Assembly (NCBI RefSeq): GCF_038396675.1
Contig: NC_088927.1
Span: 33,654,501 to 33,718,500, forward strand
Reading direction: 5' to 3'
DNA from: Hydra vulgaris
Lineage: Eukaryota > Cnidaria > Hydrozoa > Anthoathecata > Hydridae
DNA: 64,000 nucleotides
The notes under the pieces were generated by a model that saw only the letters and a program-made list of their open reading frames with translations, had not been told where the DNA came from and made no database searches. Position 1 is the first letter of the stretch, and the number at the start of each line of letters is the position of its first letter. This document shows, one piece after another, positions 55,601-62,961 of this stretch. The position numbers and the translations under genes were made by a program.

Positions 55601-57259
55601 ATAAAACAATAAAGCAAAAAACAAACAAACAACAAAAATTAATAATATAGATAGTGATTAAAAATAATTATAATAAAAAGAAGAACAGTAACTATTAAAA
55701 AAAGCAAGACTAATAACAAAAAAGGAAAAAGTGAATGAGCAGAGATGAGAGATAATGAATGAATGAGATAACACAACATAAAACAATCAGAAGGGTGATA
55801 GAAAATAAAAAAGCAAACAAAAAGATATATTTAAATATTATGATGAGACAAAAAAAAAAGGAAATCACTTGATTAATAGCAACAAATGTAAAACGCAACA
55901 ATAATAAAAAATAATTAGCAATAATAACGCACAAAAAAAAATAAAAAATAAATGCACAACAATATAAACAATACACATATGAACACATCAATATAAATGA
56001 TGCACAAAATTACATGACAGTATAAACAAAAATAGAAATAAACGACAATATAAAGAATACACAAAAATACACAACAATATAAACAATGCAAACAACATAA
56101 ATTATTAAAACTTGAAAATTGTTTTTTTTTTTGTTTGTTTTCTTTTAAGAACTTATTAAAGTTTTTTATTTTCGATTATCTCAAGAACATTTTTTCTTTT
56201 AACTTTGCTTTTAGATGTTCTGTTTATTTAATATTTTTCTTCAATTTATATTTTAAATATTTTATTTGTTTTCACTTCATTAGTTTTTTGTAAATCTTCT
56301 ATTCTAAACAATTTTTTTTTCTTTTTTCTATTTTTCAGCATTTCGCCATTGAAAAAATACTTCCACCATTTGCGATGCCATTGCAAAGCCAACAGTTATT
56401 TTCAGTAGTATTTGAGGAAAGCACTCTAATTCAATGTTGAAGTTTAAAAAATTACACAAAAAATATTAATATATGCCATTTTCTTCATACTCGAATATGA
56501 TTAGATTCTTTTTTTTAGTAAAATTTAAAATAACCCAGTTTTTATTAACATTTTGTTTTTATTAAAACTATTTAAAACAAAACCCATTAGTTTCTAATTG
56601 GTTCTGATCCTAACCCTGACCCTAAACATGTAGCTTTGTTTACGCCAATCCCTATTTGTCAGTCGATGTATGTACATGTAATTGCCATAATCCCTATTTG
56701 TCAGTCCATGTGTGTACATCTAAAAAGCTATGTCTAAAAGATTTTAAATAAAAATACATTAAAATATTCAAATGAATTTCAATTAAAAACTACATAAATT
56801 TCAGTTATAACAACAATAAAAACCGAGCTGTGTAATTAAAGAAAAAAGAGAAAGTCAAGAAGCGCCAAAAATTACGTTATTTATATTATACATAGTTTAC
56901 TTTAAAGTAAACTATTTATACATACTTTACTATAAAGTTTATAGTAACAGAATTTATAGTATTATAAAACAAAAAACTGTATGTATAAGTCAATATCCTG
57001 TGATATACAAAACGTAGTTCAGGTATTTTTACGAACTTTTATGTATCAGATACATTTTTTTTAAATCATTGTTTAAATGTTGTTTTAAATCTTACTTTAA
57101 TTCGTCTGAATTAACAGGTTGTAGATCTAATAATAGTAGATTTCCTAGATCTATAACTGGATCTACTTCTTTAAAAACATCAATAGATTTAAATTTTGAC
57201 TCGTTTTCACGTTGATTTGCAACAATTTGAGATACAGTGTCAACTTCACTTGATGTCAT
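28540..57259 (-). CDS. RRS1: ribosome biogenesis regulatory protein RRS1 homologue, 14-exon gene
   Basis: RRS1 acts in the nucleolus with RPF2, helping place 5S RNP (uL5, uL18, 5S rRNA) in the pre-60S particle. Exons 5' to 3': 57096-57259, 49518-49590, 49182-49220, 45290-45328, 45151-45201, 45011-45061, 41616-41694, 41380-41484, 41205-41257, 40876-40941, 29259-29300, 29003-29098, 28846-28877, 28540-28657. All junctions are GT/AG and in phase: 1008 nt, 335 residues (human about 365). Hallmarks in order are DLGNLL (residues 38-43), LIELARDNAQLLFNQIW (62-78), LPEP..LPREKP, PKPPTKWEIYAKKKGI, LWDEESK, HGYKRTKDDTKEW.IEVP, DPNEDQFEKKE, KKERVAKNEIKRL.NIAR, KLSTASMGKFQPKL, then a basic tail ending GKGKKRR, a likely nucleolar signal. 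Three introns exceed 3.7 kb and carry most of the transposons of the region. Exon 10's acceptor is ambiguous (see that exon). Confidence 0.95.
28846..28877 (-). CDS. RRS1: RRS1 exon 13, 32-nt micro-exon (residues 287-296)
   Basis: Reads AVNKKVYENK and two bases of the next codon, matching the ATNKQ-type motif. Acceptor TTTATAG, donor AGA|GTAAGT. Confidence 0.82.
29003..29098 (-). CDS. RRS1: RRS1 exon 12 (residues 255-286)
   Basis: Reads FESVSGNGINEKQRALDILK then KINKPGKLDLTK, corresponding to the KF.....EK...L..L.....P.LD...A segment. Exactly 32 codons; acceptor TTTTTTAG, donor AAG|GTAAGA. Confidence 0.9.
29259..29300 (-). CDS. RRS1: RRS1 exon 11, 42-nt micro-exon (residues 241-254)
   Basis: Reads PHEKENKKTGQKRK, continuing the L-P-x-E-K run after exon 10. 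It lies beyond an 11.6-kb intron. Acceptor TCTTTTAG, donor AAG|GTATGC. Confidence 0.88.
29690..30580 (+). pseudogene. Tc1-like transposase relic in RRS1 intron 10
   Basis: Early part: VPKSTVGIVIEL then KKSIVDLIDQNPTQSQQDLA, a helix-turn-helix N-terminus. Later frames give HPLIKKHKQPILFWPDLPLI-like sequence near 30340-30395 (the FWPDLA.H.A catalytic block) followed by WIGIRKK/MDWYKKK. The DNA-binding half is invaded by a 29-bp tandem repeat. Inactive. Confidence 0.72.
29867..30010. repeat. 29-bp tandem repeat, about 5 copies
   Basis: The unit ACAAACTTAAAATGTGGTAT plus ATCTTTCAT repeats with period 29 within the Tc1 relic. The last copy is shortened. Confidence 0.93.
31204..31440. repeat. 63-bp tandem repeat, about 3.7 copies
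   Basis: Units beginning GGCAATACTTGTTATGCAAG start at 31204, 31267, 31330 and 31391; the third is 2 bases short. Confidence 0.92.
31490..31856 (+). pseudogene. C-terminus of a DDE-family (Tc1/mariner-like) transposase
   Basis: Open to a stop at 31857: KFHCELSPKEMYWAQLKNYF then RKINDQSNNRALM, IVIDYKVEISYEHIIKKYF and an HRS end. H-C-E-L-(N/S)-P-(I/K)-E-x-x-WAxLK is the last-acid block of DDE transposases; here the catalytic E is kept. Upstream coding is not readable. Confidence 0.68.
31860..34619. other. RRS1 intron DNA with one unrecognised short open frame
   Basis: 32850-33059 on the plus strand encodes 69 residues (GQHLLYKYSQRSEFVLSDYI and so on) with mixed, non-repetitive composition, suggesting a decayed coding relic, but I recognise no family. 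The rest is AT-rich without clear structure. Confidence 0.35.
35054..36960 (+). pseudogene. BED-finger hAT transposase with a small intron, broken
   Basis: MSGRRSNTVWCKFEKLEAKS opens a BED finger (CRICKKEL, then H-x4-C in HLNKC). A 70-75-base intron-like gap follows (AAG|GTAATA near 35221 to TTTTTAG near 35296). Then come 35297-35776 (AHVVKTSLSQKAVFDEQIAR, PGYSGSTKKDVAEKLL), DVYLADTIDTSG in another frame, NIDVVTYGCSANLMNLLAHD (36015-36075) and QVTCWNTMCDCLKVYI (36200-36247). The tail WWRSHYDNIESKTLNTILQL then SSAGVERV and KADKLVFLF is the dimerisation region, with at least two frameshifts. Not functional. Confidence 0.9.
35875..35992. repeat. approximately 30-bp tandem repeat inside the hAT transposase
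   Basis: GAATTTGGGTGTCATGTA occurs four times, separated by GGAAGAATATT-like spacers; one unit has an extra T. It splits the transposase frame. Confidence 0.88.
37752..38300 (+). pseudogene. unclassified transposon-like coding relic
   Basis: Frames read VQLACDNNKMIAKEATAIII then VDLSVSGYKQIQQAYKLRYS, ELRVKVDLQALMSHISEK and GYGSTGQALYNQTFSNSVDS with a following DSSMFAIVKF. The order (ISGYKQ..., L..L..H, GxxGSTGQxxY.Q, SxF) resembles a family of long transposase-like proteins I recall as common in Hydra and some insects, whose class I cannot name securely. The remaining two thirds of such a protein is absent. Confidence 0.4.
39088..39560 (-). mobile_element. LINE reverse transcriptase fragment nested in the hAT relic
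   Basis: The minus strand reads QFGFKKNHS-like then LTDLVTHVINAFNDNCLTLG, VFIDLSKAFDTVNHVILFKK and ILTCGVPQGSIL. This is the RT palm region; the true LINE part probably ends at about 39190, and the open frame runs on into hAT DNA. Confidence 0.85.
39593..39685 (+). mobile_element. tRNA-derived SINE fragment
   Basis: GCGGTAGTATTGTAATGGCA, then TTCATAA in the anticodon-loop position and GAGTTTGATC for box B, followed by CCCTGGTAGTA. It aligns along its whole length with the better SINE on the minus strand at 52452-52699. Confidence 0.8.
40445..40660. repeat. tandem repeat of CTTGCATATCATGAA units
   Basis: About 51-bp units (ATTACTTGCATATCATGAAG plus a TTTTG(C/T)ATGTCTTGCATATC part) twice, then shorter 20-30-bp units. 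It starts right at the hAT relic's right flank. Confidence 0.88.
40876..40941 (-). CDS. RRS1: RRS1 exon 10 (residues 219-240)
   Basis: Reads VSKEIDVAKLSTASMGKFQP then KL, the conserved AKxSTASxGxFQ block. Donor TTG|GTAAGT. Two in-phase acceptors are possible: AATAAG|GTTTC (chosen) or ACAAAAG|ATTG, which would extend the exon to 40959 and add six residues. Confidence 0.92.
41205..41257 (-). CDS. RRS1: RRS1 exon 9 (residues 201-218)
   Basis: Reads TVSSLQFKPTLEKDKTR; poorly conserved region, accepted because both splice sites (TTTTTAG, AGG|GTAAGT) and both phases fit. Confidence 0.75.
41380..41484 (-). CDS. RRS1: RRS1 exon 8 (residues 166-200)
   Basis: Reads DPNEDQFEKKEIAKKERVAK then NEIKRLGNIARNTKK, a basic helix conserved in the family. 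Acceptor ATTTAAG, donor AAAG|GTTTCA. Confidence 0.95.
41616..41694 (-). CDS. RRS1: RRS1 exon 7 (residues 140-165)
   Basis: Reads TWKPRHGYKRTKDDTKEWCI then EVPQNA, matching RWGY.R..DDTK.W.IEVP. Acceptor TTTTAG, donor CTG|GTATAA. Confidence 0.96.
42842..43125 (+). mobile_element. LINE ORF2 3' end
   Basis: The plus strand reads SLVPSTNIHSCVTRHSIKSH and HPFSVTVP, then after a frameshift SFPRISVLWNSLPSSCFPDL and LYNLQSKLSVN. This S..TR....HPF.V..P...... F.....WNSLP. ..F..F order is the tail of CR1/Jockey-like ORF2. 5'-truncated, in RRS1 intron 6. Confidence 0.75.
43126..45000. other. RRS1 intron 6 remainder, no recognised element
   Basis: AT-rich, with T-rich stretches up to about 44000 that may be the LINE's 3' UTR. 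Nothing else is supported. Confidence 0.4.
45011..45061 (-). CDS. RRS1: RRS1 exon 6 (residues 123-139)
   Basis: Reads GIEKKKRSRMLWDEESK, the GI..KK...WDE block. Acceptor ATTCAG, donor AAG|GTAAAA. Confidence 0.93.
45151..45201 (-). CDS. RRS1: RRS1 exon 5 (residues 106-122)
   Basis: Reads IPKPKPPTKWEIYAKKK, the P.P.T.W..FA..KG segment. Acceptor CTTCAG, donor AAG|GTTAG. Confidence 0.93.
45290..45328 (-). CDS. RRS1: RRS1 exon 4, 39-nt micro-exon (residues 93-105)
   Basis: Reads LPEPSTLLPREKP, an almost invariant RRS1 motif. Acceptor TTTCAG, donor CCA|GTAAGT. Confidence 0.93.
46455..46530. mobile_element. fragment of the CCCTCGGAATTAGG MITE family
   Basis: ATCCTTGGAATTAGGAAAAA, then AAGGTCAG...TTTGCTGACCTCAAACACTTT and GGTCAGCATTG, colinear with the MITE at 53411-53634 (TCGGAAT.AGGAAAAAT, CTTAAACACTTT, TCAGCATTGCT). 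Only part is present and it runs into a TA tract. Confidence 0.7.
46531..46613. repeat. (TA)n microsatellite
   Basis: About 41 uninterrupted TA units adjoining the MITE fragment. Confidence 0.98.
46740..48395 (-). mobile_element. LINE ORF2 fragment, endonuclease to mid reverse transcriptase
   Basis: The minus strand reads endonuclease 48389-47895 (NLSFPDICGLQSKFFSVESY, LLALCETKLSS, LGLGINICKN), a linker 47829-47590 (SSPWFSFRCAAAIFNHN), then RT: SILSKLFNKYLSESCFQACW, SNCRPISLLPIISKVYESLI and FDHQYGFQSSHSTADLFTVI (47280-46987). It continues as ALDRCGEVRAITLNISKSFD and GKIFKTIESFVSNHSMKVVL to about 46760. Frameshifted and truncated before the catalytic aspartates. In RRS1 intron 3. Confidence 0.9.
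49182..49220 (-). CDS. RRS1: RRS1 exon 3, 39-nt micro-exon (residues 80-92)
   Basis: Reads LPIERLDNIVLAK, matching the LPTERVE.. segment. Acceptor ATTAG, donor AAA|GTAAGT. Confidence 0.9.
49518..49590 (-). CDS. RRS1: RRS1 exon 2 (residues 55-79)
   Basis: Reads KSEQFLIELARDNAQLLFNQ then IWK, the conserved ARDNxQLLxNQ helix. Acceptor TTTCTAG, donor AAG|GTATGT. 7.5 kb from exon 1. Confidence 0.95.
49591..52440. other. RRS1 intron 1, first part, no recognised element
   Basis: Long AT-rich DNA with many A or T runs. A short plus-strand reading DDDFDLNDALAHVRYAMQFF (51485-51545) looks coding-like but has no identifiable family. Confidence 0.4.
52452..52699 (-). mobile_element. tRNA-derived SINE (tRNA-Met-like head)
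   Basis: The minus strand begins GTGGTAGTGGTGTAGTGGTA (box A TGGTGTAGTGG), continues GCGCTCCCTTCATAAGCGAG with CAT in the anticodon position, then GGTTCTGAGTTCGATCCCCA (box B). An unrelated body of about 150 bases follows, ending in a 21-base A tail (T run at 52452-52472). This is the layout of an RNA polymerase III SINE that borrows LINE machinery. The internal promoter boxes look intact. Much higher GC than its surroundings. Confidence 0.88.
53411..53634. mobile_element. MITE with CCCTCGGAAT terminal inverted repeats, 224 bp
   Basis: The left end CCCTCGGAATCAGG and the right end, inverted, CCCTCGGAATTAAGG match. Interior has paired AATTTGATGA/GGTCGGCAA and AATGCCAACC motifs. No coding capacity. 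Superfamily is unclear because the flanks (ACCAA and CTGATA) show no certain duplication. Confidence 0.82.
55590..56110. repeat. A-rich low-complexity tract with ACAATATAAACAAT repeats
   Basis: Imperfect repeats of CAACAATATAAACAATACAC between 55950 and 56095. The long open frame on the opposite strand (55991-55710) is a product of this base bias. Confidence 0.7.
57096..57259 (-). CDS. RRS1: RRS1 exon 1 (residues 1-54)
   Basis: Starts MTSSEVDTVSQIVANQREN and carries VDPVIDLGNLLLLDLQPV, the family's DLGNLL block. Donor AAA|GTAAGA. An in-frame TAG lies about 45 bases upstream, itself part of an acceptor-like TTTTTGTTTAG. Confidence 0.93.
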
Positions 57260-57595
57260 TTTTATTTTTCAAACCACGCTTTTGGGTCTCGGTTGTCCCT
57301 GTCTAAACAAAAATGCTTGGTGTCCAACTTTTTACAAATCGAAATTTATTTTTATTAATATATTTTTATTATTATATATAATTTAAACCAAGTTGTAAAC
57401 GCGCAAAACGCTTTCAAATAGGTCGCAAAATTGTTTTTTTTTTTTATTCCACTAGTTGCGTACAAAGTATTTTTCATGCAATTCTGTTAAATTATATGAA
57501 AATTATGTTGTCGGTAACCAAATATCCGACTAAATATACACGAACTGTAATAATATTTACATTACCTAAGGATTTATGGGAGCACCATAGTAATC

Positions 57596-57858
<263 letters not shown>

Positions 57859-58164
57859 CCGGACAAGCGCATTAATTGAGATGAAAGACCCAATATCTTT
57901 CAAATTTTTACTAGAATGTCAAAAAATTGATTACAATTCTAAAAACAAATGATTTTTTACTAAACCTAAGTAATCTAATCGTAAAGTTCATTTTATTGAA
58001 ATATGCGCGTGAAAAAGTATCCAAGCAGAACTAAAATAATATAATTCCAATACTTTTTTAGACTTTTATTTAATTTTTAAAAACAATAATTAAATAAAAA
58101 AGTATTTTTAATTTAAATAAAGGATGTTTTGAATAGATTTTAAAAATAACAAAACGAAAATATA

Positions 58165-58270
58165 CAAGTTTAGCTGTTAAAGAAGTGGTATTGCGTGCAA
58201 TGGAACAAGGCAGAACTACAAGAGACACAGCGCATCAGTTTGAGCATACGAATTGGGCAAGAGGAAAATA
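58165..58270 (+). pseudogene. possible transposase helix-turn-helix fragment
   Basis: The plus strand reads AVKEVVLRAMEQGRTTRDTA then HQFEHTNWARGK-stop. EQGRTTRDTAHQF resembles the first helix-turn-helix of Tc1-like transposases. Only about 35 codons, so weak. Confidence 0.35.
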
Positions 58271-58637
58271 GTCAAAAATAGAAATTTAATCGGTCTTATC
58301 CATTCGATTGATGGCATAATGAACTTTTCAGAATAAAAATAATATTAGTAATCATAATAAACTTAATTTTTAATAGCCGAGTAAAACTATTATTCAGCAT
58401 CAACTTCTTTGACGACGTAAACCTTTAATTAACTTTTTTTTAATAAAGATTTATTGTTGTTATTGCACCGTATATAATAGTTCTGTGAATGAGCCACAGA
58501 GCTTTTTATATAGCGCAACATGATTTTACGAAAAATTGAGTAGATCCAAATAACCTAAGTATTTTATTTATAGCTTTTTCAGTAAACTTTGATTGAATTA
58601 TTTGATTGAACTAAAATTGTTGTAGCGATTTATATAT

Positions 58638-58642
<5 letters not shown>

Positions 58643-58716
<74 letters not shown>
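58643..58716. repeat. (CA)n microsatellite
   Basis: About 37 CA units with one CG interruption, preceded by TATATATACATATA. Confidence 0.98.
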
Positions 58717-58717
<1 letters not shown>

Positions 58718-59104
58718 TAAAATTACTCACTCATATTAACTTGATGTTACCAATGTTGTTGATTTGTTACCAAACGTTAGGTTCTAATTAACTTAAGTTT
58801 TTTTTGCAATTTTTTGAATTGTTGCAATTATAAAAAGAAATAGTATCGACAGAAACACATCAATTTAAACTTTTTTTTTTTTACGGAAACCGGTTAAGCA
58901 AGTGTTATTGTACCTAAATCTAATTGTCGTAGTGTTTTAAGTTAAAAACTATAACGACATACAATTTCCGAGTAATAAACTTTTTTTGCTTAAATAAATT
59001 TTTATGAAACAATCGATATTTTGATAACAAATAATTTTTGGAAACGACAGTAACTTTAGTGTCAAACATTTAATGAGTATAAAATTGCCTTGGTAAAAAT
59101 CATT

Positions 59105-59640
59105 TTTAGCCCATGGGCTAGTGACAAAACTTAAAAAAATATTTTCTCTACAAAAACATTCATGCAGACTTATTTATAAGCAGAAAAAATATGAACATGC
59201 AAAACCATTAATGGAAGACATGCATATGATGAATATATATGAAATCAATATTTACCAACACCTAATTTTTATGTATAAATGTAGCAACAGCTTGATTCCA
59301 AAAAACTTTAATGATGAATTTACAAAAAATGTATACAAAAAGTATTCTGTTAGAATAAACCAATGGAATACTTATAAATTACTAAGAATTAGTAGTATTC
59401 TGAATATGGAATATCATACCGTGAACCAAAACTATGAAACAATTTTCAAAAAACAAAAACTTTAAATACGGTAAAATCGTCAAATTTCTTTAAGTTTGTA
59501 ATAAAAAATGAAGTTTTTAAATTTAGTTAGATAAATAAGTTTCTTGATTTTTCGAAATGAATTTATTCTTAGTTTTTCTATGAGCTCTATGAAAAGATTG
59601 TGGTGACTTTAGTCATCCGTCCTTGTCTGTTTTTTATATA
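59105..59640 (+). mobile_element. LINE ORF2 C-terminus and 3' end, 5'-truncated
   Basis: Open 59121-59465: KKIFSLQKHSCRLIYKQKKY, then MNIYEINIYQHLIFMYKCSN and SLIPKNFNDEF, the post-catalytic RT tail (QK...R.I......EH..PL......L.....I......F.YK). The 3' UTR contains GACTTTAGTCATCCGTCCTT near 59607. Starts abruptly in the RT, as expected from target-primed insertion. Confidence 0.82.
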
Positions 59641-59696
59641 TCTACTTTTTTTGTATGTAAACGTTTCTTTGTAATTATATTTCTTATTATATAAAC

Positions 59697-59997
59697 TAAG
59701 CATCTGCGCCTTAAAGCGTTACAAGGCGAAACGATAAAAAGTATTATTTTGATAAAACCGGTACGAAACGAAACAATTTTAATACAATTTCGCAAAAAAA
59801 AGTACAAAACGAAACAAATTTTTTTTTGTTTCGTGAAAAAAACAGTACAGATCGAAACAAGCTTTACTTGTTTCGTAAAAATACGATACAAAACGATATG
59901 ATATTTTTTTTCGTAAAAACGGCACGAAACTAAAGTTGTCGTTTTGTGCCTTGTCAAACCAAATTTCCGAGAGGGTACGAGAAGACGCAGATGCTTA
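59697..59997. mobile_element. hAT-type MITE, 301 bp, with perfect 8-bp target duplication
   Basis: Left end TAAGCATCTGCGCCTT, right end inverted TAAGCATCTGCGTCTT. The flanking 8-mers ATATAAAC (59689-59696 and 59998-60005) are identical and fit nTnnnnAn. The interior is made of repeated ACGAAACGAAACAA-like and inverted TTTCGTA motifs. The minus-strand open frame covering it is not a gene. Confidence 0.9.
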
Positions 59998-60009
59998 ATA
60001 TAAACAGCA

Positions 60010-61190
60010 AATATAAACTTAAAAAAAAAAACTTCTGTTAAACTCACAAAACTGGATTTGAATATAGTTTAGAATAACATATAGTTAAGTATTGCAAAAT
60101 AATATAGTATTTAACAACGTATAAAAAGTATTTAGAGAAGATTGGTATAATATGAGCATTTAAGTAATATGAGCATGCTGAAGGATTTCTATTTTACATT
60201 CAACAAAATGCCAGATGCTTTGTGTACTTTAAATTACTCTCATATATTTCTTACATAAATCTACTTAATTTAATGTGATAAGGAAGTTAAAAGCGAGTGC
60301 CTTCTAAGGTCCATCTAACCCACACTAATCCATTCTAACCCATGAAAAAACCTTTAATTTTGATTACAAAGGGATTAAAAATTATTGATTAATTTTTTCA
60401 CACAAAACGGGGTTTATAAACTGTTTTAAAAACTACATTTTTTAAAAGAAATATAATTAAGAGTTTTTAACCGGAAGGTTTAGTAAAGAGGAAACTGAAT
60501 TAAACGATATTGTTTACAATCCTTAATATTCATTTCGCAATTAATCTTTCCGAAATATTTCGCAATATTTCGCAATTTAAAAATAAAGCTTGTTTGCTGC
60601 TTAAAAATTTTTATTTTTTTTATTGTTTTGTTTTTTTATTTACATTAGTTTGTCGTTGTACAATTAAGTAATGATAACTTTCCCCTCCTTGACAAAAATT
60701 ATACATGGTAAAAAATACCTTGTTCTTAAATACAATTTTAATTCAATGAAATAGAAAACAGTATGTAATACTATTAAGTCTGGTAAGTAAAAAATCTAAT
60801 GAAAGTTTTTTTCTTGTCTTCATAGCTGCAAATTGGTCTATAACACCTTTTAAATTTAATTGTGCTACTGTTTCTGCTTCAATACCTATTAGGTTTAGTG
60901 CAGACAAAATGATTTGCGCCATTGTTGTCCTTACATGTGTTTAAATTCTTTTTAATGTTCTTAAGTATCTTATTGCAGTCATCATGCTAACATGTAATGT
61001 CAAATATAGCATAAGTGCTGCAGTTATATTTGTGACTGAGCAACTTATATCACAACATGTTGTTGCGGAGACGAATAAAATGCAAAAATGTGGAAGTTTT
61101 CAATGCGTAAAACGCGGGAAAATGTGTTAAGTGCGGAAAATATCCCCTGACCCTAACCTTGTCGCTGACCCAACCCAAATACTTGTTCAA
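60010..61190. other. no recognised element
   Basis: AT-rich; a slightly GC-richer stretch (61050-61190) with GCGTAAAACGCGGGAAAATG and CCTGACCCTAACCTTG is unassigned. Confidence 0.4.
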
Positions 61191-61199
61191 TGATGGTAG

Positions 61200-61657
61200 A
61201 TTTAATCTTCTTAGTCTTTCTCAGTATTAAAGATACCTCTAGCTGGAACCCTATTTTGTTGCTTTACGTTGAGCTAAGGTTTTATCAGTTTTTAAATAGA
61301 CAGTTTGTATTTATGATATACAACTTATGATAAAGAAAGCCATGTTGGTTTGTAGCAAACATGTTATTATTGTTAATGTGTTTTAGGATTTTGTTTATAA
61401 CAAGTTTTTGATTTTTGCAGACAATAGAGGTTAGGGAAATAGATCGATAGTTATAAGCAAGTAATTTATCTTTTTTTTATCCATTTTTTTATAGACCGAA
61501 CTAAAATTCGTTAATTTCCAGAGAGTGGTTAGAGTTGGTGAGAATGGTACTTCAGAGGATTTATGAAAGATTTTTGTTACTGGAAAAAAGATTCATAGGG
61601 ACTTAGATCAGTATGTTTTCTTAAAAATATCTGAAATAGAAAAATCCAAGTTGTCAT
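61200..61657 (-). mobile_element. LINE reverse transcriptase relic
   Basis: The minus strand gives NLDFSISDIF near 61650, TLWKLTNFSSVYKKMDKKK (61540-61480), and in the next frame YNYRSISLTSIVCKNQKLVI then NNNNMFATNQHGFLYHK (61470-61350). NYRxISLTSIVCK and QHGF are RT motifs 1-2. The 5' side is cut by the pogo-like element. Confidence 0.78.
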
Positions 61658-61659
61658 TA

Positions 61660-62938
61660 TAGGGTAGGGTGATGCATATCGGGACAGCAGGGCATAACAG
61701 GACAGTTATACCTGAAGCCTTATATCTAAGCTAAAAATTATTTAAAATTTTTTTGATAAAACATTTTAAACTATTGTGCTTTATTATTGTAAAAAAAATT
61801 ACTTATAGAAATAGCAAAATGCATTAAAAGTACCAAAATGCATCAGTAAGTTTGCGAAAAACAAAATTTGCGTATTTTCCTAAGCGATACAACGACAAAA
61901 GATTTATCTTGAACTATTACTTTATTTATAAAAAATTTATACTTTTCAGACAGTATCTTTTATCCATTTTTAGAATCTGGTTTTAAAAAGTTATTTGGAA
62001 TCGAACTTTTTGAATAGTATTTATTTCAGTAAAATGACTTCGGTGGGGCATATCGGGAAAACAAGTTATTTTTATAATTGAATATATTACTACTCTTTTC
62101 ACGAAAGTTGCTTGCTGTTTACTGTTTGATGATTTTATTTTTAATCTAAAATATTATTAGTAAAAAATTCAAAGAAATTCTTATTTTTATAACTTAACTT
62201 CGATTATTAATAGTGTTTAATGTAAACAAATAAGGTAAGAAATGATATAAGAAAGATCAATCATTCAAAATGGGATGAAATGCAGTTTTAGCTGTGAGTA
62301 AAAAAGAACTTAGAACTAGAAAAGCTGCTGATATATATAGCATATTTCAGTTTGCTCTACATTGGCATATTACTAATAAGCCAGCTCATCAAAAATGTTG
62401 CTAAATAATTTCAGGATATTTTATGTGTGATTTATGTGGTCCATAAAATTTTTTGTTTAATTTCAAATTTAGTTGTAGTTAGCAATTTGATGATATATAG
62501 GTTAGAGTAAGGCGGAGACATTTTATTATAAAACACAAAAAAAATTATTTCAACTGTTATTTCTTTTTTGTGGTATATGGGTGTAAGGGCGTGTAGTTTT
62601 TATGGGTATGTTACTTTTTTAAAGTTTAATGTCTGAACATATTTTGACAATAGATAGCCTTCATTTTTCATCATTTTTAAAGCTTTAAAATTGACGAATA
62701 ACTGCTGCTTCTTATCTGTCCCGTTTTGCCCCACCTACTTCAAAATGTAAAAGTTTTGCTGGTTTAGATTTTCGATATTTTGGTTGACGTGACTTGTTTT
62801 TAGGAATTTTTTTTGTTTTTTAATTTTTTTATATCAATGAATTTTATGAAAATTTATAAAAAACAGTGCTATCTATGATAAGTTTATCCGCAACTAGCAT
62901 TTGTTTCTTAAGTGTCCCTATATGCCCCGCTCTACCCT
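61660..62938 (+). mobile_element. pogo-like (Tc1/mariner superfamily) element with terminal inverted repeats
   Basis: Left TAGGGTAGGGTGATGCATAT then CGGGACA; right, inverted, TAGGGTAGAGCGGGGCATAT then AGGGACA. TA at each edge fits a TA target. Subterminal GGGGCATATCGGGA (62045) and CCCGTTTTGCCCCACC (62720) echo the ends. Inside, 62288-62395 reads VLAVSKKELRTRKAADIYSI then ALHWHITNKP, a Psq-type helix-turn-helix as in pogo/Tigger transposases. The catalytic part is not readable, so the element is non-autonomous. Confidence 0.78.
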
Positions 62939-62961
62939 ACGTTCATTCAGGTTTAATATCA

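Noticed and set aside
55710..55991. 93-codon minus-strand frame rich in Phe, Leu and Ile, looking like a membrane protein
   Set aside because: The opposite strand is an A-rich low-complexity tract; the hydrophobic look follows from T-rich codons.
56610..56640. CTAACCCTGACCCTAAAC, resembling telomere repeats (also near 61145)
   Set aside because: Only two or three degenerate units each; not enough for an interstitial telomere array.
59634..60047. 137-codon minus-strand frame
   Set aside because: It spans a MITE with terminal inverted repeats and target duplications, and its sequence mirrors the GAAACGAAAC modules.
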